Shown piece after piece: positions 26,354 to 34,190 of a stretch of 64,000 bases of DNA. The stretch covers positions 3,162,001 to 3,226,000 of the forward strand of contig NZ_CP061721.1 of NCBI RefSeq assembly GCF_014764445.1. Direction: 5' to 3'. The notes under the pieces were generated by a model that made no database searches, had not been told where the DNA came from, and worked only from the letters and a program-made list of their open reading frames with translations. The stretch's first letter is position 1; each line of letters starts with the position of its first letter. Both the position numbers and the translations under genes were made by a program. Origin of the DNA: Pseudarthrobacter sp. BIM B-2242. Lineage in GTDB: Bacteria > Actinomycetota > Actinomycetes > Actinomycetales > Micrococcaceae.

Positions 26354-26430
26354 TGCGAGAGCGTTGGCGAAAAACCCACATTAAGTGAGAGAGCGTTGGG
26401 GAAAAACCCGCGTTAAGTGAGAGAGCGTCC
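26354..26430. repeat. 32-bp tandem repeat units between phoX and menC
   Basis: GAGAGCGTT-containing units start at 26357 (partial), 26381 (TTAAGTGAGAGAGCGTT) and 26413 (TTAAGTGAGAGAGCGTCC) with a 32-bp period, joined by GGGGAAAAACCCGCG. They belong to the same family as 24004-24119. The last unit contains the stop codon of menC. Confidence 0.8.
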
Positions 26431-27459
26431 CTGGGGGGAGGTAGGGGTGAGGAGGGCGTGGACGCGGCTTAGCCGGGCCAGCCACCAATCGCGGCGGTCG
26501 GCGGAAGCGGCAAACCGCGAAAGCAGCCCGGCGTCGGCGGCGGCGTCGCGGAGGCGGATGGCGCCGTCATCGGCCACCAGCGGGTCCAGGGTGATGTCCG
26601 ATTCAAACAGGGAGACGGTTCCCAGTCCGCACGCGTACGGCAACTCCGGCAGGGACGCCGCCAGGGCCAGCCCGGCGCGGATGCCCACGGACGTGTCCAG
26701 CGCGGAACTTACGACGGCGGGCAGTCCCGCCTGCGCCACGATGTCCAGTGCGCGCCGCACTCCCCCGAGCGGCGCCACCTTTACCACCAGCAGGTCGGCC
26801 GCGCCGGCCCGGGCCACGCGCAGGGGGTCTGACTCCTTGCGCACGCTCTCGTCCGCCGCGATCAGCACGGGAGTCCCCGCGGCCCGCAGCCGCGAGCGCA
26901 CCTCAGCGAGGCCCACAATGGTGGGCACAGGCTGCTCGGCGTATTCAAGCCCGACGGCGGCGAGCCGCGTCAGTGCCTCCACCGCGGTCGGTACGTCCCA
27001 GCCGCCGTTGGCGTCGACCCGGATGGCTGCGTCCGGCAATGCAGACCGGACGGCCGCAACCCTGGCGTAGTCGTCGTCGAGCGTTTGCCCGCGTTCGGCC
27101 ACCTTGATTTTGACCGCATCCACGCGGCCGAACCGGGCCAAAACCTCGGGCACCCGGTCCGCCGAGACGGCGGGGACTGTGGCGTTGACCGGAATCACCT
27201 GCCGGACCGGCTCCGGAAAACCAACCCAGCCGGCCTCGATCGCGGCGGCGAGCCAGCGGGAGGCCTCGGCGTCGTCATATTCAGGGAAGGGGCAGAACTC
27301 GCCCCAGCCGAGGGGGCCGCGCAGCAGCAGGGTTTCGCGCTCCATGATGCCCCGGAACTTCACCCGCATTGGCAGGCTCACCACATGCGCGGACGCCAGC
27401 AGCTCATCAAGCGTGGGAAATCCGAAGGACGGCATCGGACGCGGGACCGGGGAAGGCAT
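26413..27459 (-). CDS. menC: o-Succinylbenzoate synthase
   Basis: Enolase-superfamily dehydratase converting SHCHC to o-succinylbenzoate. The catalytic lysine motif VDAVKIKVAERG, the metal ligands in AIRVDANGGWDV and AADESVRKESD, and the second lysine in LLVVKVAPLGGV are visible. The 348-aa product starts at ATG 27459, 6 nt after a TACAGT -10 box (27466-27471), indicating a leaderless mRNA. The last residues GRSLT and the stop are encoded by a dispersed repeat unit, so the original C-terminus may have been replaced or extended. It belongs with menF, menD and menG functionally. Confidence 0.93.
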   Translation of the reverse strand: MPSPVPRPMPSFGFPTLDELLASAHVVSLPMRVKFRGIMERETLLLRGPLGWGEFCPFPEYDDAEASRWLAAAIEAGWVGFPEPVRQVIPVNATVPAVSADRVPEVLARFGRVDAVKIKVAERGQTLDDDYARVAAVRSALPDAAIRVDANGGWDVPTAVEALTRLAAVGLEYAEQPVPTIVGLAEVRSRLRAAGTPVLIAADESVRKESDPLRVARAGAADLLVVKVAPLGGVRRALDIVAQAGLPAVVSSALDTSVGIRAGLALAASLPELPYACGLGTVSLFESDITLDPLVADDGAIRLRDAAADAGLLSRFAASADRRDWWLARLSRVHALLTPTSPQGRSLT

Positions 27460-27534
27460 GGGTTCACTGTACAAGCGGGGGCCGACAGGTCAGGAGTCAG
27501 CGCATCAGGAGCAAGCGTGTCAGGCGCCAGCGGT

Positions 27535-27765
27535 TCAGGCACCAGCCCGCGGAACGGTCACCAGCAGGTCCCCCACCTGGCAGTCCAGGGCGTTGCAGAT
27601 CGCGATGAGGGTGGAGAACCGGATGGCCCGGGCGCGGTCGTTCTTCAGCACGGACAGGTTCACCAGGCTGACACCGACCGTCTTGCTGAGTTCCGTCAAC
27701 GTCATCCCCCGCGCTTCCAGGAGCTCGTCAAGGCGGCAGTGGATGTCGGAGTCGCCGGCTGGCAT
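27535..27765 (-). CDS. XRE (Cro/C1-type) transcriptional regulator
   Basis: Small helix-turn-helix protein of 76 aa. The helices of the HTH_26-type domain are visible in LDELLEARGMTLTELSKTVGVS, then NLSVLKNDRARAIRFSTLIAICNALDCQVGDLL. The ATG at 27765 overlaps the stop of the upstream DUF2975 gene (TGATG), so the two are co-translated. Such XRE/DUF2975 pairs are common in Gram-positives. The nested palindrome at 28421-28453 in front of the pair is the likely autoregulatory site. Confidence 0.9.
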   Translation of the reverse strand: MPAGDSDIHCRLDELLEARGMTLTELSKTVGVSLVNLSVLKNDRARAIRFSTLIAICNALDCQVGDLLVTVPRAGA

Positions 27766-28403
27766 CAAACCAGCCCGTCTGTGTCTGTCTGAAGCCGGCG
27801 GCCGTACTGGAAGACGCCAGCAACCAGGACGAGGATCAGGCCTACTCCCAAGGGCCAGAGATCGAACTCGGCAGTGAAGGCGAAGGACTCCCCCGGCGGT
27901 CGCCCGTTTGCCGCGATCATTTCCGCCAGCCGGTTTCTTGCACCCGCGTCGAGAACTTGGCCCACCGTCCCGGCCAATGCCAGCACCGCGCCGCAGGCCC
28001 CCACGATCCACACCGATCCGGGCGTGAACAGGATTGCGCTGCGGAGCCGGTAAGCCAGCACAAACACCAGTGTCAGAACTGCCAGTAACCCCGCCTGGTT
28101 CAGGGCCGCACCCCAAGCCAGAAGCTCCCCGGGGCCGGCGGGCAGGTCAGGAATAGTGGCCACCAACGACGAGAAGTGCCCGGTGGATTCCAATTCCAGT
28201 CCGCTGACGGCCCGCTGCGTTGAGGCTATGGGAAGCTCCAGCGTCACAGGCCCCCTGAAATACCCGATGATCCCTGCCACTGTCAGGCCTGTGGTCAAGA
28301 CCGCCACGGCGGACGAGGTGATCATAAGAAAAACCGCATCCGCCCTCGAGACGAACTTCTTCCCGCTATTCCGCGGCCCTGCAGTGTCCTTGGTCAGTTT
28401 CAT
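27765..28403 (-). CDS. DUF2975 family membrane protein
   Basis: Integral membrane protein of 212 aa with about four hydrophobic segments, beginning DAVFLMITSSAVAVLTTGLTV and ending LGVGLILVLVAGVFQYG. It is encoded upstream of and overlapping an XRE regulator, the usual partner of DUF2975. The ATG at 28403 (MKLTKDTAG) is preferred over the ATG at 28430, because the latter lies inside the operator palindrome; GGGGGAG precedes 28403 closely. Function is unknown; in such pairs the membrane protein is thought to influence the regulator. Confidence 0.78.
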   Translation of the reverse strand: MKLTKDTAGPRNSGKKFVSRADAVFLMITSSAVAVLTTGLTVAGIIGYFRGPVTLELPIASTQRAVSGLELESTGHFSSLVATIPDLPAGPGELLAWGAALNQAGLLAVLTLVFVLAYRLRSAILFTPGSVWIVGACGAVLALAGTVGQVLDAGARNRLAEMIAANGRPPGESFAFTAEFDLWPLGVGLILVLVAGVFQYGRRLQTDTDGLV

Positions 28404-28420
28404 GGCTCCCCCAATGAGTA

Positions 28421-28453
28421 TTATCGACATTCGTTAATAACGATAATCGATAA
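28421..28453 (-). promoter_or_regulatory. Nested 33-bp palindromic operator of the XRE/DUF2975 operon
   Basis: The inner repeat TCGTTA-A-TAACGA (28431-28443) and the outer repeat TTATCGA (28421-28427) / TCGATAA (28447-28453) share one centre at 28437. A minus-strand -10 GATAAT (28425-28420) overlaps the outer arm. This fits binding of two XRE dimers that occlude the promoter. Confidence 0.7.
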
Positions 28454-28533
28454 GTTACCGCCACACGCCCCCGCGCGTCAATGGCCCGGTTGACCCCCGC
28501 CCCGGCCCGCAGCTGCCTAGGCGCCCGGACACC

Positions 28534-29550
28534 CTAAATCCACTTATTGCGCTTGAAGGTCAGGTAGAGGCCAAGGCCCATGGCAACCATCAGGCCCAAC
28601 GCGAAGGGGTAGCCGAACAGCCAGTTGAGCTCGGGCATGTCCCGGAAATTCATGCCGTAAATCGATGCCACCAGCGTCGGCGCGAACAGGATGGCCGCCC
28701 ACGAGGATATGCGTTTGACCTGCTCGTTCTGGGCGAAGCTGGATTCAGTGAGCTTGCGCATCTCGTCGTTCTGGCGCTGGGCCACGAGGGCGGCGTTGAC
28801 CGCAAGGGCGTTCTGCAGGAGCGCACGGAAGGACGCCACGCGTTCGTTGAGCCGGATGATGTGGTCCAGCACGTCGCGGTAGTGGTCCTGCAGTTCGGTC
28901 CCGGGCACACGTTCCGCCGTTCCGGCCATAAGCGCCTGCAGAATTCCCACCAGCGGGCTGGTGGCGCGCTGGAACGTGATGACCTGCCGGGACAGCTCGT
29001 AGATCCGCCGGGAGACATCCGGATCGGCGCCGAAGAGGTCGTCTTCGATCTCGTCCACATCGTTCTCCAGGCCCGCGGCGACGGGTTCGTATTCGTCCAC
29101 CACCTGGTCCAGGATGCCGTAGAGCACCGCGTCCGGGCCGAGGGCGAGGAATTCCGGCATGGCCTCCATCCTGCGCCGAACCCTGGCGAGGTCCGGGGAT
29201 TCCGCATGGCGGACGGTGATCACGTAATCGGCGCCCACAAAAACGTGGATCTCGCCGAAGTCCACCTTCTCCACATCATCCAGGTAGCGGGCGGGGCGCA
29301 GGACCAGGAACACGCACTCACCGTAGTGCTCCAGTTTCGCGCGCTGGTGCCCGGCCAGGGCATCGTCCACGGCCAGCGAGTTGAGGTCGAACTCCTCGGC
29401 CACGGAGCGGAGTTCGACGGCGTCGGGCCGGTAGAGGCCGATCCACGCCATCCCTTCGCGCTGCCTCAGCACAAAGTACGTCTCGTCGAGGTTTTCAGGG
29501 TCCGCCGTCCGCAGCCCGTCCACGTACACCGCGTTGTCGATGATGGTCAT
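28534..29550 (-). CDS. corA: CorA family magnesium/cobalt transporter
   Basis: Pentameric Mg2+/Co2+ channel. The 338-residue product from ATG 29550 (MTIIDNAVYVDG) has a large cytoplasmic N-terminal domain, a long helical stalk (RLNERVASFRALLQNALAVN) and two C-terminal membrane segments flanking the selectivity signature YGMNFRDMPELNW. It ends in the basic tail LTFKRNKWI. The upstream frame extension to 29889 overlaps the divergent ArsR gene and is rejected. TAACGT lies 7 nt before the ATG and could be a -10. Confidence 0.95.
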   Translation of the reverse strand: MTIIDNAVYVDGLRTADPENLDETYFVLRQREGMAWIGLYRPDAVELRSVAEEFDLNSLAVDDALAGHQRAKLEHYGECVFLVLRPARYLDDVEKVDFGEIHVFVGADYVITVRHAESPDLARVRRRMEAMPEFLALGPDAVLYGILDQVVDEYEPVAAGLENDVDEIEDDLFGADPDVSRRIYELSRQVITFQRATSPLVGILQALMAGTAERVPGTELQDHYRDVLDHIIRLNERVASFRALLQNALAVNAALVAQRQNDEMRKLTESSFAQNEQVKRISSWAAILFAPTLVASIYGMNFRDMPELNWLFGYPFALGLMVAMGLGLYLTFKRNKWI

Positions 29551-29602
29551 GGCTGTGACGTTAGACCCTTCAGAACCCGCCGCCAACAGCCCCTTCCAAC
29601 GC

Positions 29603-29623
29603 ATATCCATATGGGTATACAAT
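29603..29623 (+). promoter_or_regulatory. Palindromic operator and -10 box of the ArsR-type gene
   Basis: ATATCCATATGGGTAT (29603-29618) is a 16-bp inverted repeat with one mismatched pair. It overlaps a -10 TACAAT (29618-29623), which is only 6 nt from the ATG. This suggests a leaderless, autorepressed transcript. Confidence 0.6.
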
Positions 29624-29629
29624 TCGAAC

Positions 29630-29980
29630 ATGGCACGGGCAGCAACAACGGCAGATGCGTTCAACGCGGTGGCGGAGCCCCGCCGCCGCGAAATCCTGGA
29701 TGCACTCACCCACGGAGAGCGCCCGGTCGGTGAGCTGGTTGACCTCCTGGGCCTGGCGCAGCCGCACGTATCACGGCACTTGAGGGTGCTGCGCGAGGTG
29801 GGCGCCGTCGTCGTGCGCGATGCAGGCCGGCAACGCATGTACCGGCTGAATCCGCAGGCGCTCAAACCCATCCACGACTGGGTGGCCACCTACCAGCACC
29901 TCTGGGAGGAACGGTTCGACCTCCTCGAGGACGTGCTGGATGACCTCAAAGACGAAGACCAGAAAGAACACGGGCACTGA
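29630..29980 (+). CDS. ArsR family winged-helix repressor
   Basis: DNA-binding regulator of 116 aa. The wHTH is visible from DAFNAVAEPRRREILDALTH through GELVDLLGLAQPHVSRHLRVLREVGAVVVRDAG, followed by RMYRLNPQALKPIHDWVATY, typical of the subgroup paired with SRPBCC proteins. No metal-binding cysteine motif (CVC) is present. The start ATG 29630 is set by the -10 box; a longer upstream frame exists but would begin inside corA. It precedes the SRPBCC gene by 14 bp, forming an operon. Confidence 0.9.
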   Translation: MARAATTADAFNAVAEPRRREILDALTHGERPVGELVDLLGLAQPHVSRHLRVLREVGAVVVRDAGRQRMYRLNPQALKPIHDWVATYQHLWEERFDLLEDVLDDLKDEDQKEHGH

Positions 29981-29994
29981 AAAGGAGTACGGCA

Positions 29995-30498
29995 ATGGCA
30001 CAGACAAACACCATGGACGTGACGTTCCCCGGCGACACGGAAATCCTGATCACCCGCACCGTCAACGCGCCGCGGCACCTCGTGTACCGGGCCTGGACCA
30101 CGCCGGAGCTCGTCAGGAAGTGGTGGCCGGGCCGGCGGGGCGAGATGACAGTAGCGGACATGGACTTCCGGGTGGGTGGCGGGTGGCGGTATGTCATGAC
30201 CGCGCACGGCGAGTTCGAGGTGGCCTTCCACGGCACGTACCGCGAGATCGTGCCCAACGAGCGGATCGTGCACACCGAGATCATGGAAATGCAGGGCTCC
30301 GCACCGGACAGCGAAGACGGCGCAGTGGTCAACACCGTCACCTTTGAGGACGCGCACGACGGCGGCGCCACCGTGGTCAGCATCCGCACCGATGCGGGCA
30401 GCAAGGAAGTCCGGGACATGATTGCGCAGTCCGGCATGGAGGGCGGCGTGCGCGAGCAGTTCGAGATCATCGAGGAGCTGGCTGCGTCCCTCACCTGA
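29995..30498 (+). CDS. SRPBCC (AHSA1/START-like) domain protein
   Basis: Protein of 167 aa with a single AHSA1-type fold that binds hydrophobic ligands. Signature features are EILITRTVNAPRHLVYRAWT at the N-terminus, ELVRKWWPGRRG, the RVGGGWRYVM turn and a C-terminal long helix GGVREQFEIIEELAASL. AAGGAG precedes the ATG. It is co-transcribed with an ArsR-type repressor; the ligand and the function of such pairs are usually unknown. Confidence 0.88.
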   Translation: MAQTNTMDVTFPGDTEILITRTVNAPRHLVYRAWTTPELVRKWWPGRRGEMTVADMDFRVGGGWRYVMTAHGEFEVAFHGTYREIVPNERIVHTEIMEMQGSAPDSEDGAVVNTVTFEDAHDGGATVVSIRTDAGSKEVRDMIAQSGMEGGVREQFEIIEELAASLT

Positions 30499-30509
30499 CG
30501 CACCCCCGG

Positions 30510-30575
30510 CCCAAGTAGGTAGCGCTATCTGTCGTTATGAGCGCTCATAACGACAGATAGCGCTACCTACTTGGG
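30510..30575. repeat. 66-bp perfect palindrome, copy 1 (before lacI)
   Basis: The arms start CCCAAGTAGGTAGCGCTATC at 30510 and pair without mismatch through TATGAGC|GCTCATA at the centre (30542/30543) to 30575. It lies between the SRPBCC gene and lacI. A homologous copy is at 36663-36728. Confidence 0.85.
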
Positions 30576-30606
30576 GAATGGAACGACAAGCCCGCCGGTA
30601 CGCCCA

Positions 30607-30628
30607 CCTCACACGCGTTAGGTAGACT
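30607..30628 (+). promoter_or_regulatory. LacI operator and -10 box of the lacI gene
   Basis: CCTCACACGCGTTAGG (30607-30622) differs at two positions from the perfect palindrome CCTAACACGTGTTAGG in front of the fructan transporter operon. It directly precedes the -10 box TAGACT (30623-30628), a position suited to autorepression. Confidence 0.7.
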
Positions 30629-30658
30629 GCAGGAAACACCGCACGCCGGAGGATACGC

Positions 30659-31750
30659 ATGAACCGCAAAGCCACAGCACTGGACGTCGCCAAGCTCGCC
30701 GGGGTGTCCCGCAGCGCGGTGTCGCTGGTCCTGAACGGCCGCGGCGACGGCAATGTGGCCCAGGAGAGCCAGGTCCGCATCCGCGAAGCGGCAGCCACGC
30801 TGAACTACACGCCCAACGCCATCGCGGTGAGCCTTCGGAACCGCCGGTCCAGGATCATCGGCATCGTCTCGGACCAGGTGGTCACCAGCCCGTTCGACGG
30901 CAACATCATCGCCGGTGCGGACGCCGTGGCCAGGTCCCAGGGCTTTGTCACCGTGGTGATGGATACGGAGCTTGACGAGACGCGGGACGAAAGTGCCGTG
31001 GCCACGCTGCTGGACCGCCAGGTGGACGGGCTGATGTACGTCACCGTGGGCCTGCGGCCCCTGCACGTCCCGCTCAACATGCTGCGCGTGCCGGCTGTGC
31101 TGGCCAACTGTTTTGATGACCGTCCGGAGGCCGGCGTTCCCGCTGTGATCCCGGATGAGGTCCGGGGCGGCCGCGAGGCGGCGGCGCATCTGCTGGAGCT
31201 TGGCCACCGGGACATCGCGTTCCTCGCTGGCGACAACCTCACGCCCGCTGCCCCGCGACGCATCCAGGGCCACCGGGACGCTTTCGAGGCCGCCGGATTG
31301 CCGGTGCTCCCGGGCCGGATCCTTGAGGCTGGCTGGGACATCGACGCCGGGTTCCACGGTGCCATGAAGCTTCTGGACGGGGTTGCCGCAGCGGAGCGGC
31401 CCACCGCGATTGTGTGCGCGAACGACCGCCTGGCCATCGGCGTGGTGCTCGCGGCCAACCGGCTGGGCCTGGCCATCCCCCAGGACCTCTCCGTCATGGG
31501 CTACGACGACGAATTCCGCATCGCCTCCACCATGGTCCCGGCCCTCACCACCATGGCCCTGCCCCTGCGCGAGATGGGTGCCGCCGCCATGACAGGGCTC
31601 CTCGGGGAACTCTCTGAGGCACCGGAGGATCACGACGGCGGCGCCTCCACAGCGGGCGGACTCACCGTGGGCGGTGCACAGCAGACGCTGGTCCCGTGCC
31701 GCCTGGTGGTGCGCGAATCAACGGGCCCGGTCCCCGCCGGCCGGATCTGA
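30659..31750 (+). CDS. LacI family transcriptional repressor of the fructan/sucrose operon
   Basis: Sugar-responsive repressor of 363 aa. The HTH and hinge are at the N-terminus (ALDVAKLAGVSRSAVSLVLNG, then YTPNAIAVSLRNRRS), followed by a periplasmic-binding-like effector domain (RIIGIVSDQV, HLLELGHRDIAFLAGD, VCANDRLAIGVVLAANRLGLAIP, SVMGYDDEF). GGAGG precedes ATG 30659. It converges with the GH32 gene. Operator sequences matching each other lie at its own promoter and at the SBP promoter 6 kb away, so it very probably controls the whole module. The inducer is probably fructose, sucrose or a fructo-oligosaccharide. Confidence 0.92.
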   Translation: MNRKATALDVAKLAGVSRSAVSLVLNGRGDGNVAQESQVRIREAAATLNYTPNAIAVSLRNRRSRIIGIVSDQVVTSPFDGNIIAGADAVARSQGFVTVVMDTELDETRDESAVATLLDRQVDGLMYVTVGLRPLHVPLNMLRVPAVLANCFDDRPEAGVPAVIPDEVRGGREAAAHLLELGHRDIAFLAGDNLTPAAPRRIQGHRDAFEAAGLPVLPGRILEAGWDIDAGFHGAMKLLDGVAAAERPTAIVCANDRLAIGVVLAANRLGLAIPQDLSVMGYDDEFRIASTMVPALTTMALPLREMGAAAMTGLLGELSEAPEDHDGGASTAGGLTVGGAQQTLVPCRLVVRESTGPVPAGRI

Positions 31751-31766
31751 TCCAGCCGGCGGGGAC
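31730..31766. terminator. Bidirectional terminator between lacI and GH32
   Basis: Perfect 12-bp arms GTCCCCGCCGGC (31730-31741) and GCCGGCGGGGAC (31755-31766). The hairpin overlaps the last codons of lacI and lies between the two convergent genes. Confidence 0.7.
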
Positions 31767-31775
31767 CAGCAGGAG

Positions 31776-33269
31776 CTACTTCGGCTGCTCCAGCTGCCAC
31801 ACGTCAGCGGCTGCACCATCGGGAAGCCGCAGCACCCACCGCTCGCCGGGCGCCGGGTAGGCCCGCAGCGTGGTGGCCACCGACCCGCTCCGGTACACCT
31901 CCACAAGCGAAGCGTCCACAAACACCCGCAGCTCCTCCCCCGCCGCCAGTGCGCCACTGAAAATTACTTGCCCGGCGTCCGTCGTACCGTCGGCCACAAG
32001 GGAAAGTTCGACGACGGCGTCCCCGGCCAGCGCGCCCGGCCCACCAGCAGGGGCGGTCACCACAGCTTCGGCATAGGCCGGGAGCTCAACACTCCCGGTC
32101 GCCCGAGAGGCCAGTTGCGTGCCGCGGTAGGCGTCCACTTCCGGCGCGGGCGCAACGGCCAGGGAACCGTCCACCACGGACAGCAGTCGCGGATGCGTGA
32201 GCACGCCCGCCCAGCCCGCGGCATCGATCTCGTCCTGGGTGCGGCCGCGTCGGCCGTCCCGGCCTGGCCCTTCATTGGCCCAGCCCCACAGCAGCGCCTT
32301 CGGCTCACCCGCAGCACCCGCACCCGCACCGGCACCGGCGTCACCCGCACTCGCGGCATTTACGGCAGAGCCGTCCTGCAACTGCACAATCTGCGGCGCG
32401 TAGAAGTCCCGGCCCAGGTCCGATTTTCCGCCGGTCTCCGGGGAGAATACGGGCAGGCCGGTGGCGGGGTCCTCGGCCAGGGTGCCGATGAGGTGGCCCA
32501 CGCCGTTGGCGTGCTCGTGGTGGTCACCGGAGAGCCAGAGCGAAAACATCATCACCCAGGCGTCCTCCGGAGAGCCGGATGCGGAACCGGAAGCCGGCAC
32601 GTGCACCAGCTGCGGGCACTCCCAGATCTCGGCCGGCGTGTGGGCTGAAGCAACCGGGTTTTCGGACGTGAGCCAGATGCCCTGGTACTTCCAGTCGGCC
32701 AGGTCCTCCACCGTGTACAGCAGGAGTGCCGCGTGGCCGGAGGCGAGCCCGGCGCCCTGCATGGCGTAGCGCCTGCCGTTGAACCGGAAGATGAACGGGT
32801 CGCGGACCGCCGTCACCTGCGGATCGGACGGCATGGACGCAGCAACGTGCCCGTCCTGGTTCCAGGACACCAGGTCCGCCGATCCGCGGGAGATGACCAC
32901 CTGGGAGTGGCCGCCGTCGCCGCGGACGCCGGAGTACGCAGCGGTGGGGACACCGCCGTCGTCCGTCACCACACCGGTCCAGCAGCCGTACTCGTCCGGA
33001 CCGCCGTCCTGCGGGCGCAGTGCGACCGGGTGCTCCTCCCACCGCACCAGGTCGGCGGAGCTGACGTGGCCCCACGCGATCTTGTGGTGGCGGGCGGACT
33101 CGGGGTTGTACTGGAAGAAGACGTGGTAGCGGCCGTTGATGTGGCTGACGCCGTTGGGATCGTTGATCCAGCCCTGGGCGGGGCGCGGGTGGAAGTGCGG
33201 GAACGCGGGGTCCGGGTGGGCCGCGGCCAGGCGGGCGAAGTCGGTGGCGGCAAGATCCGGGGATGACAT
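31776..33269 (-). CDS. Glycoside hydrolase family 32 (beta-fructosidase)
   Basis: Hydrolyses beta-fructofuranosidic bonds in sucrose, inulin or levan oligosaccharides. The three acidic motifs of GH32 are present: WINDPNG (residues 34-40, nucleophile Asp), VRDPFIF (transition-state stabiliser) and WECPQL (acid/base Glu). The five-bladed propeller is followed by the C-terminal beta-sandwich (VELSLVADGTTDAGQVIFSG, VFVDASLVEVYRSG). No signal peptide is seen, so the enzyme is cytoplasmic and acts on imported sugars. It has 497 aa. It is the last gene of the operon with the ABC transporter. Confidence 0.95.
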   Translation of the reverse strand: MSSPDLAATDFARLAAAHPDPAFPHFHPRPAQGWINDPNGVSHINGRYHVFFQYNPESARHHKIAWGHVSSADLVRWEEHPVALRPQDGGPDEYGCWTGVVTDDGGVPTAAYSGVRGDGGHSQVVISRGSADLVSWNQDGHVAASMPSDPQVTAVRDPFIFRFNGRRYAMQGAGLASGHAALLLYTVEDLADWKYQGIWLTSENPVASAHTPAEIWECPQLVHVPASGSASGSPEDAWVMMFSLWLSGDHHEHANGVGHLIGTLAEDPATGLPVFSPETGGKSDLGRDFYAPQIVQLQDGSAVNAASAGDAGAGAGAGAAGEPKALLWGWANEGPGRDGRRGRTQDEIDAAGWAGVLTHPRLLSVVDGSLAVAPAPEVDAYRGTQLASRATGSVELPAYAEAVVTAPAGGPGALAGDAVVELSLVADGTTDAGQVIFSGALAAGEELRVFVDASLVEVYRSGSVATTLRAYPAPGERWVLRLPDGAAADVWQLEQPK

Positions 33270-33297
33270 GGAGGTTGGCCTTTCAGAAGGGTTGGGG

Positions 33298-34182
33298 TTA
33301 CTTGCCGCTGCCGGCGGTGAGGCCGTCCTGCAGCGCGCGCTGGCCGAAGATAAAGACCACCAGCGCGGGAATCATGGACAGGACCACGCCGGCCAGCACC
33401 ACGGAGATGCTGCCGGTGCCCAGGTTGCCCTGGAGGGAAACGAGGCCCAGCGGGAGGGTGAAGTTCTGTTCCGAGATGGTCATGATGAGGGGCCGGAAGA
33501 ACTCGTTCCAGTGGAAATTGAAGGCCAGGATGCCCACAATCGCCATGCCCGGCACGGCCAGCGGCGCGTAGACCGAGCGGAAGGTCCGCCAGGGCGTGGC
33601 GCCGTCGATCGATGCCGCTTCAGCGAGGTCGGCCGGCAGCCCCAGGAAGTACTGCCGCATCAGGAAGGTGCCGAACGCCGTCGGGATGGCCGGCAGGATC
33701 AGTGCCAGCAGGGTGTCCGAGAGGCCCATGCCGCGGATCAGCATAAACACCGGCACGATGGTCACCTGCACCGGCACCATCATGGTGGCCAGCACGATGG
33801 AGAACAGGGCGCCTCGGCCGCGGAACTTCAGGTTGGCGAAGGCGTAGCCTGCCATCGCGGCGGTGATCATCTGGCCGACGGCGATGAGCCCGGTGACCAG
33901 GGCGCTGTTCAGCACCAGGAGGACGATGTCCAGCTGCTGGAAGACCTGGGCGTAGGAGGTGAAGTCCGGGTTCCAGGGGAAGAACGACGGCGGCAGCATG
34001 AACGATTCCGACGGCGACCGCAGCGACGTGGACAGGGTCCACATCACCGGCCCCAGGGTCAGGACGGCGGCGATCATCAGCAGGACGATGCGGAGGACCA
34101 GGTTCCAGTTCAGCTTCCGCCGGGGGCGGGCAGGCACGGCCGGGGCCGTGCCGGTGGAGACACGCTCTGTAGTGATAGACAT
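33298..34182 (-). CDS. Carbohydrate ABC transporter permease (MalG type)
   Basis: Membrane subunit of 294 aa with about six hydrophobic segments, starting LVLRIVLLMIAAVLTLGPVMW. The EAA loop contacting the ATPase is AAEASIDGATPWRTF-like (seen as EAASIDGATPWRTFRSVY). It follows the other permease after 8 bp and precedes the GH32 gene. No ATPase gene is in the operon, so a shared MsiK/UgpC-type ATPase encoded elsewhere is expected, as usual in actinobacteria. Confidence 0.93.
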   Translation of the reverse strand: MSITTERVSTGTAPAVPARPRRKLNWNLVLRIVLLMIAAVLTLGPVMWTLSTSLRSPSESFMLPPSFFPWNPDFTSYAQVFQQLDIVLLVLNSALVTGLIAVGQMITAAMAGYAFANLKFRGRGALFSIVLATMMVPVQVTIVPVFMLIRGMGLSDTLLALILPAIPTAFGTFLMRQYFLGLPADLAEAASIDGATPWRTFRSVYAPLAVPGMAIVGILAFNFHWNEFFRPLIMTISEQNFTLPLGLVSLQGNLGTGSISVVLAGVVLSMIPALVVFIFGQRALQDGLTAGSGK

Positions 34183-34190
34183 GGCTGGCC

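Noticed and set aside
24004..26430. Possible CRISPR array from the repeated TTAAGTGAGAGAGCGTT words
   Set aside because: Units are contiguous with a 32-bp period and no variable spacers, occur in both orientations as palindromes, and no cas gene is present.
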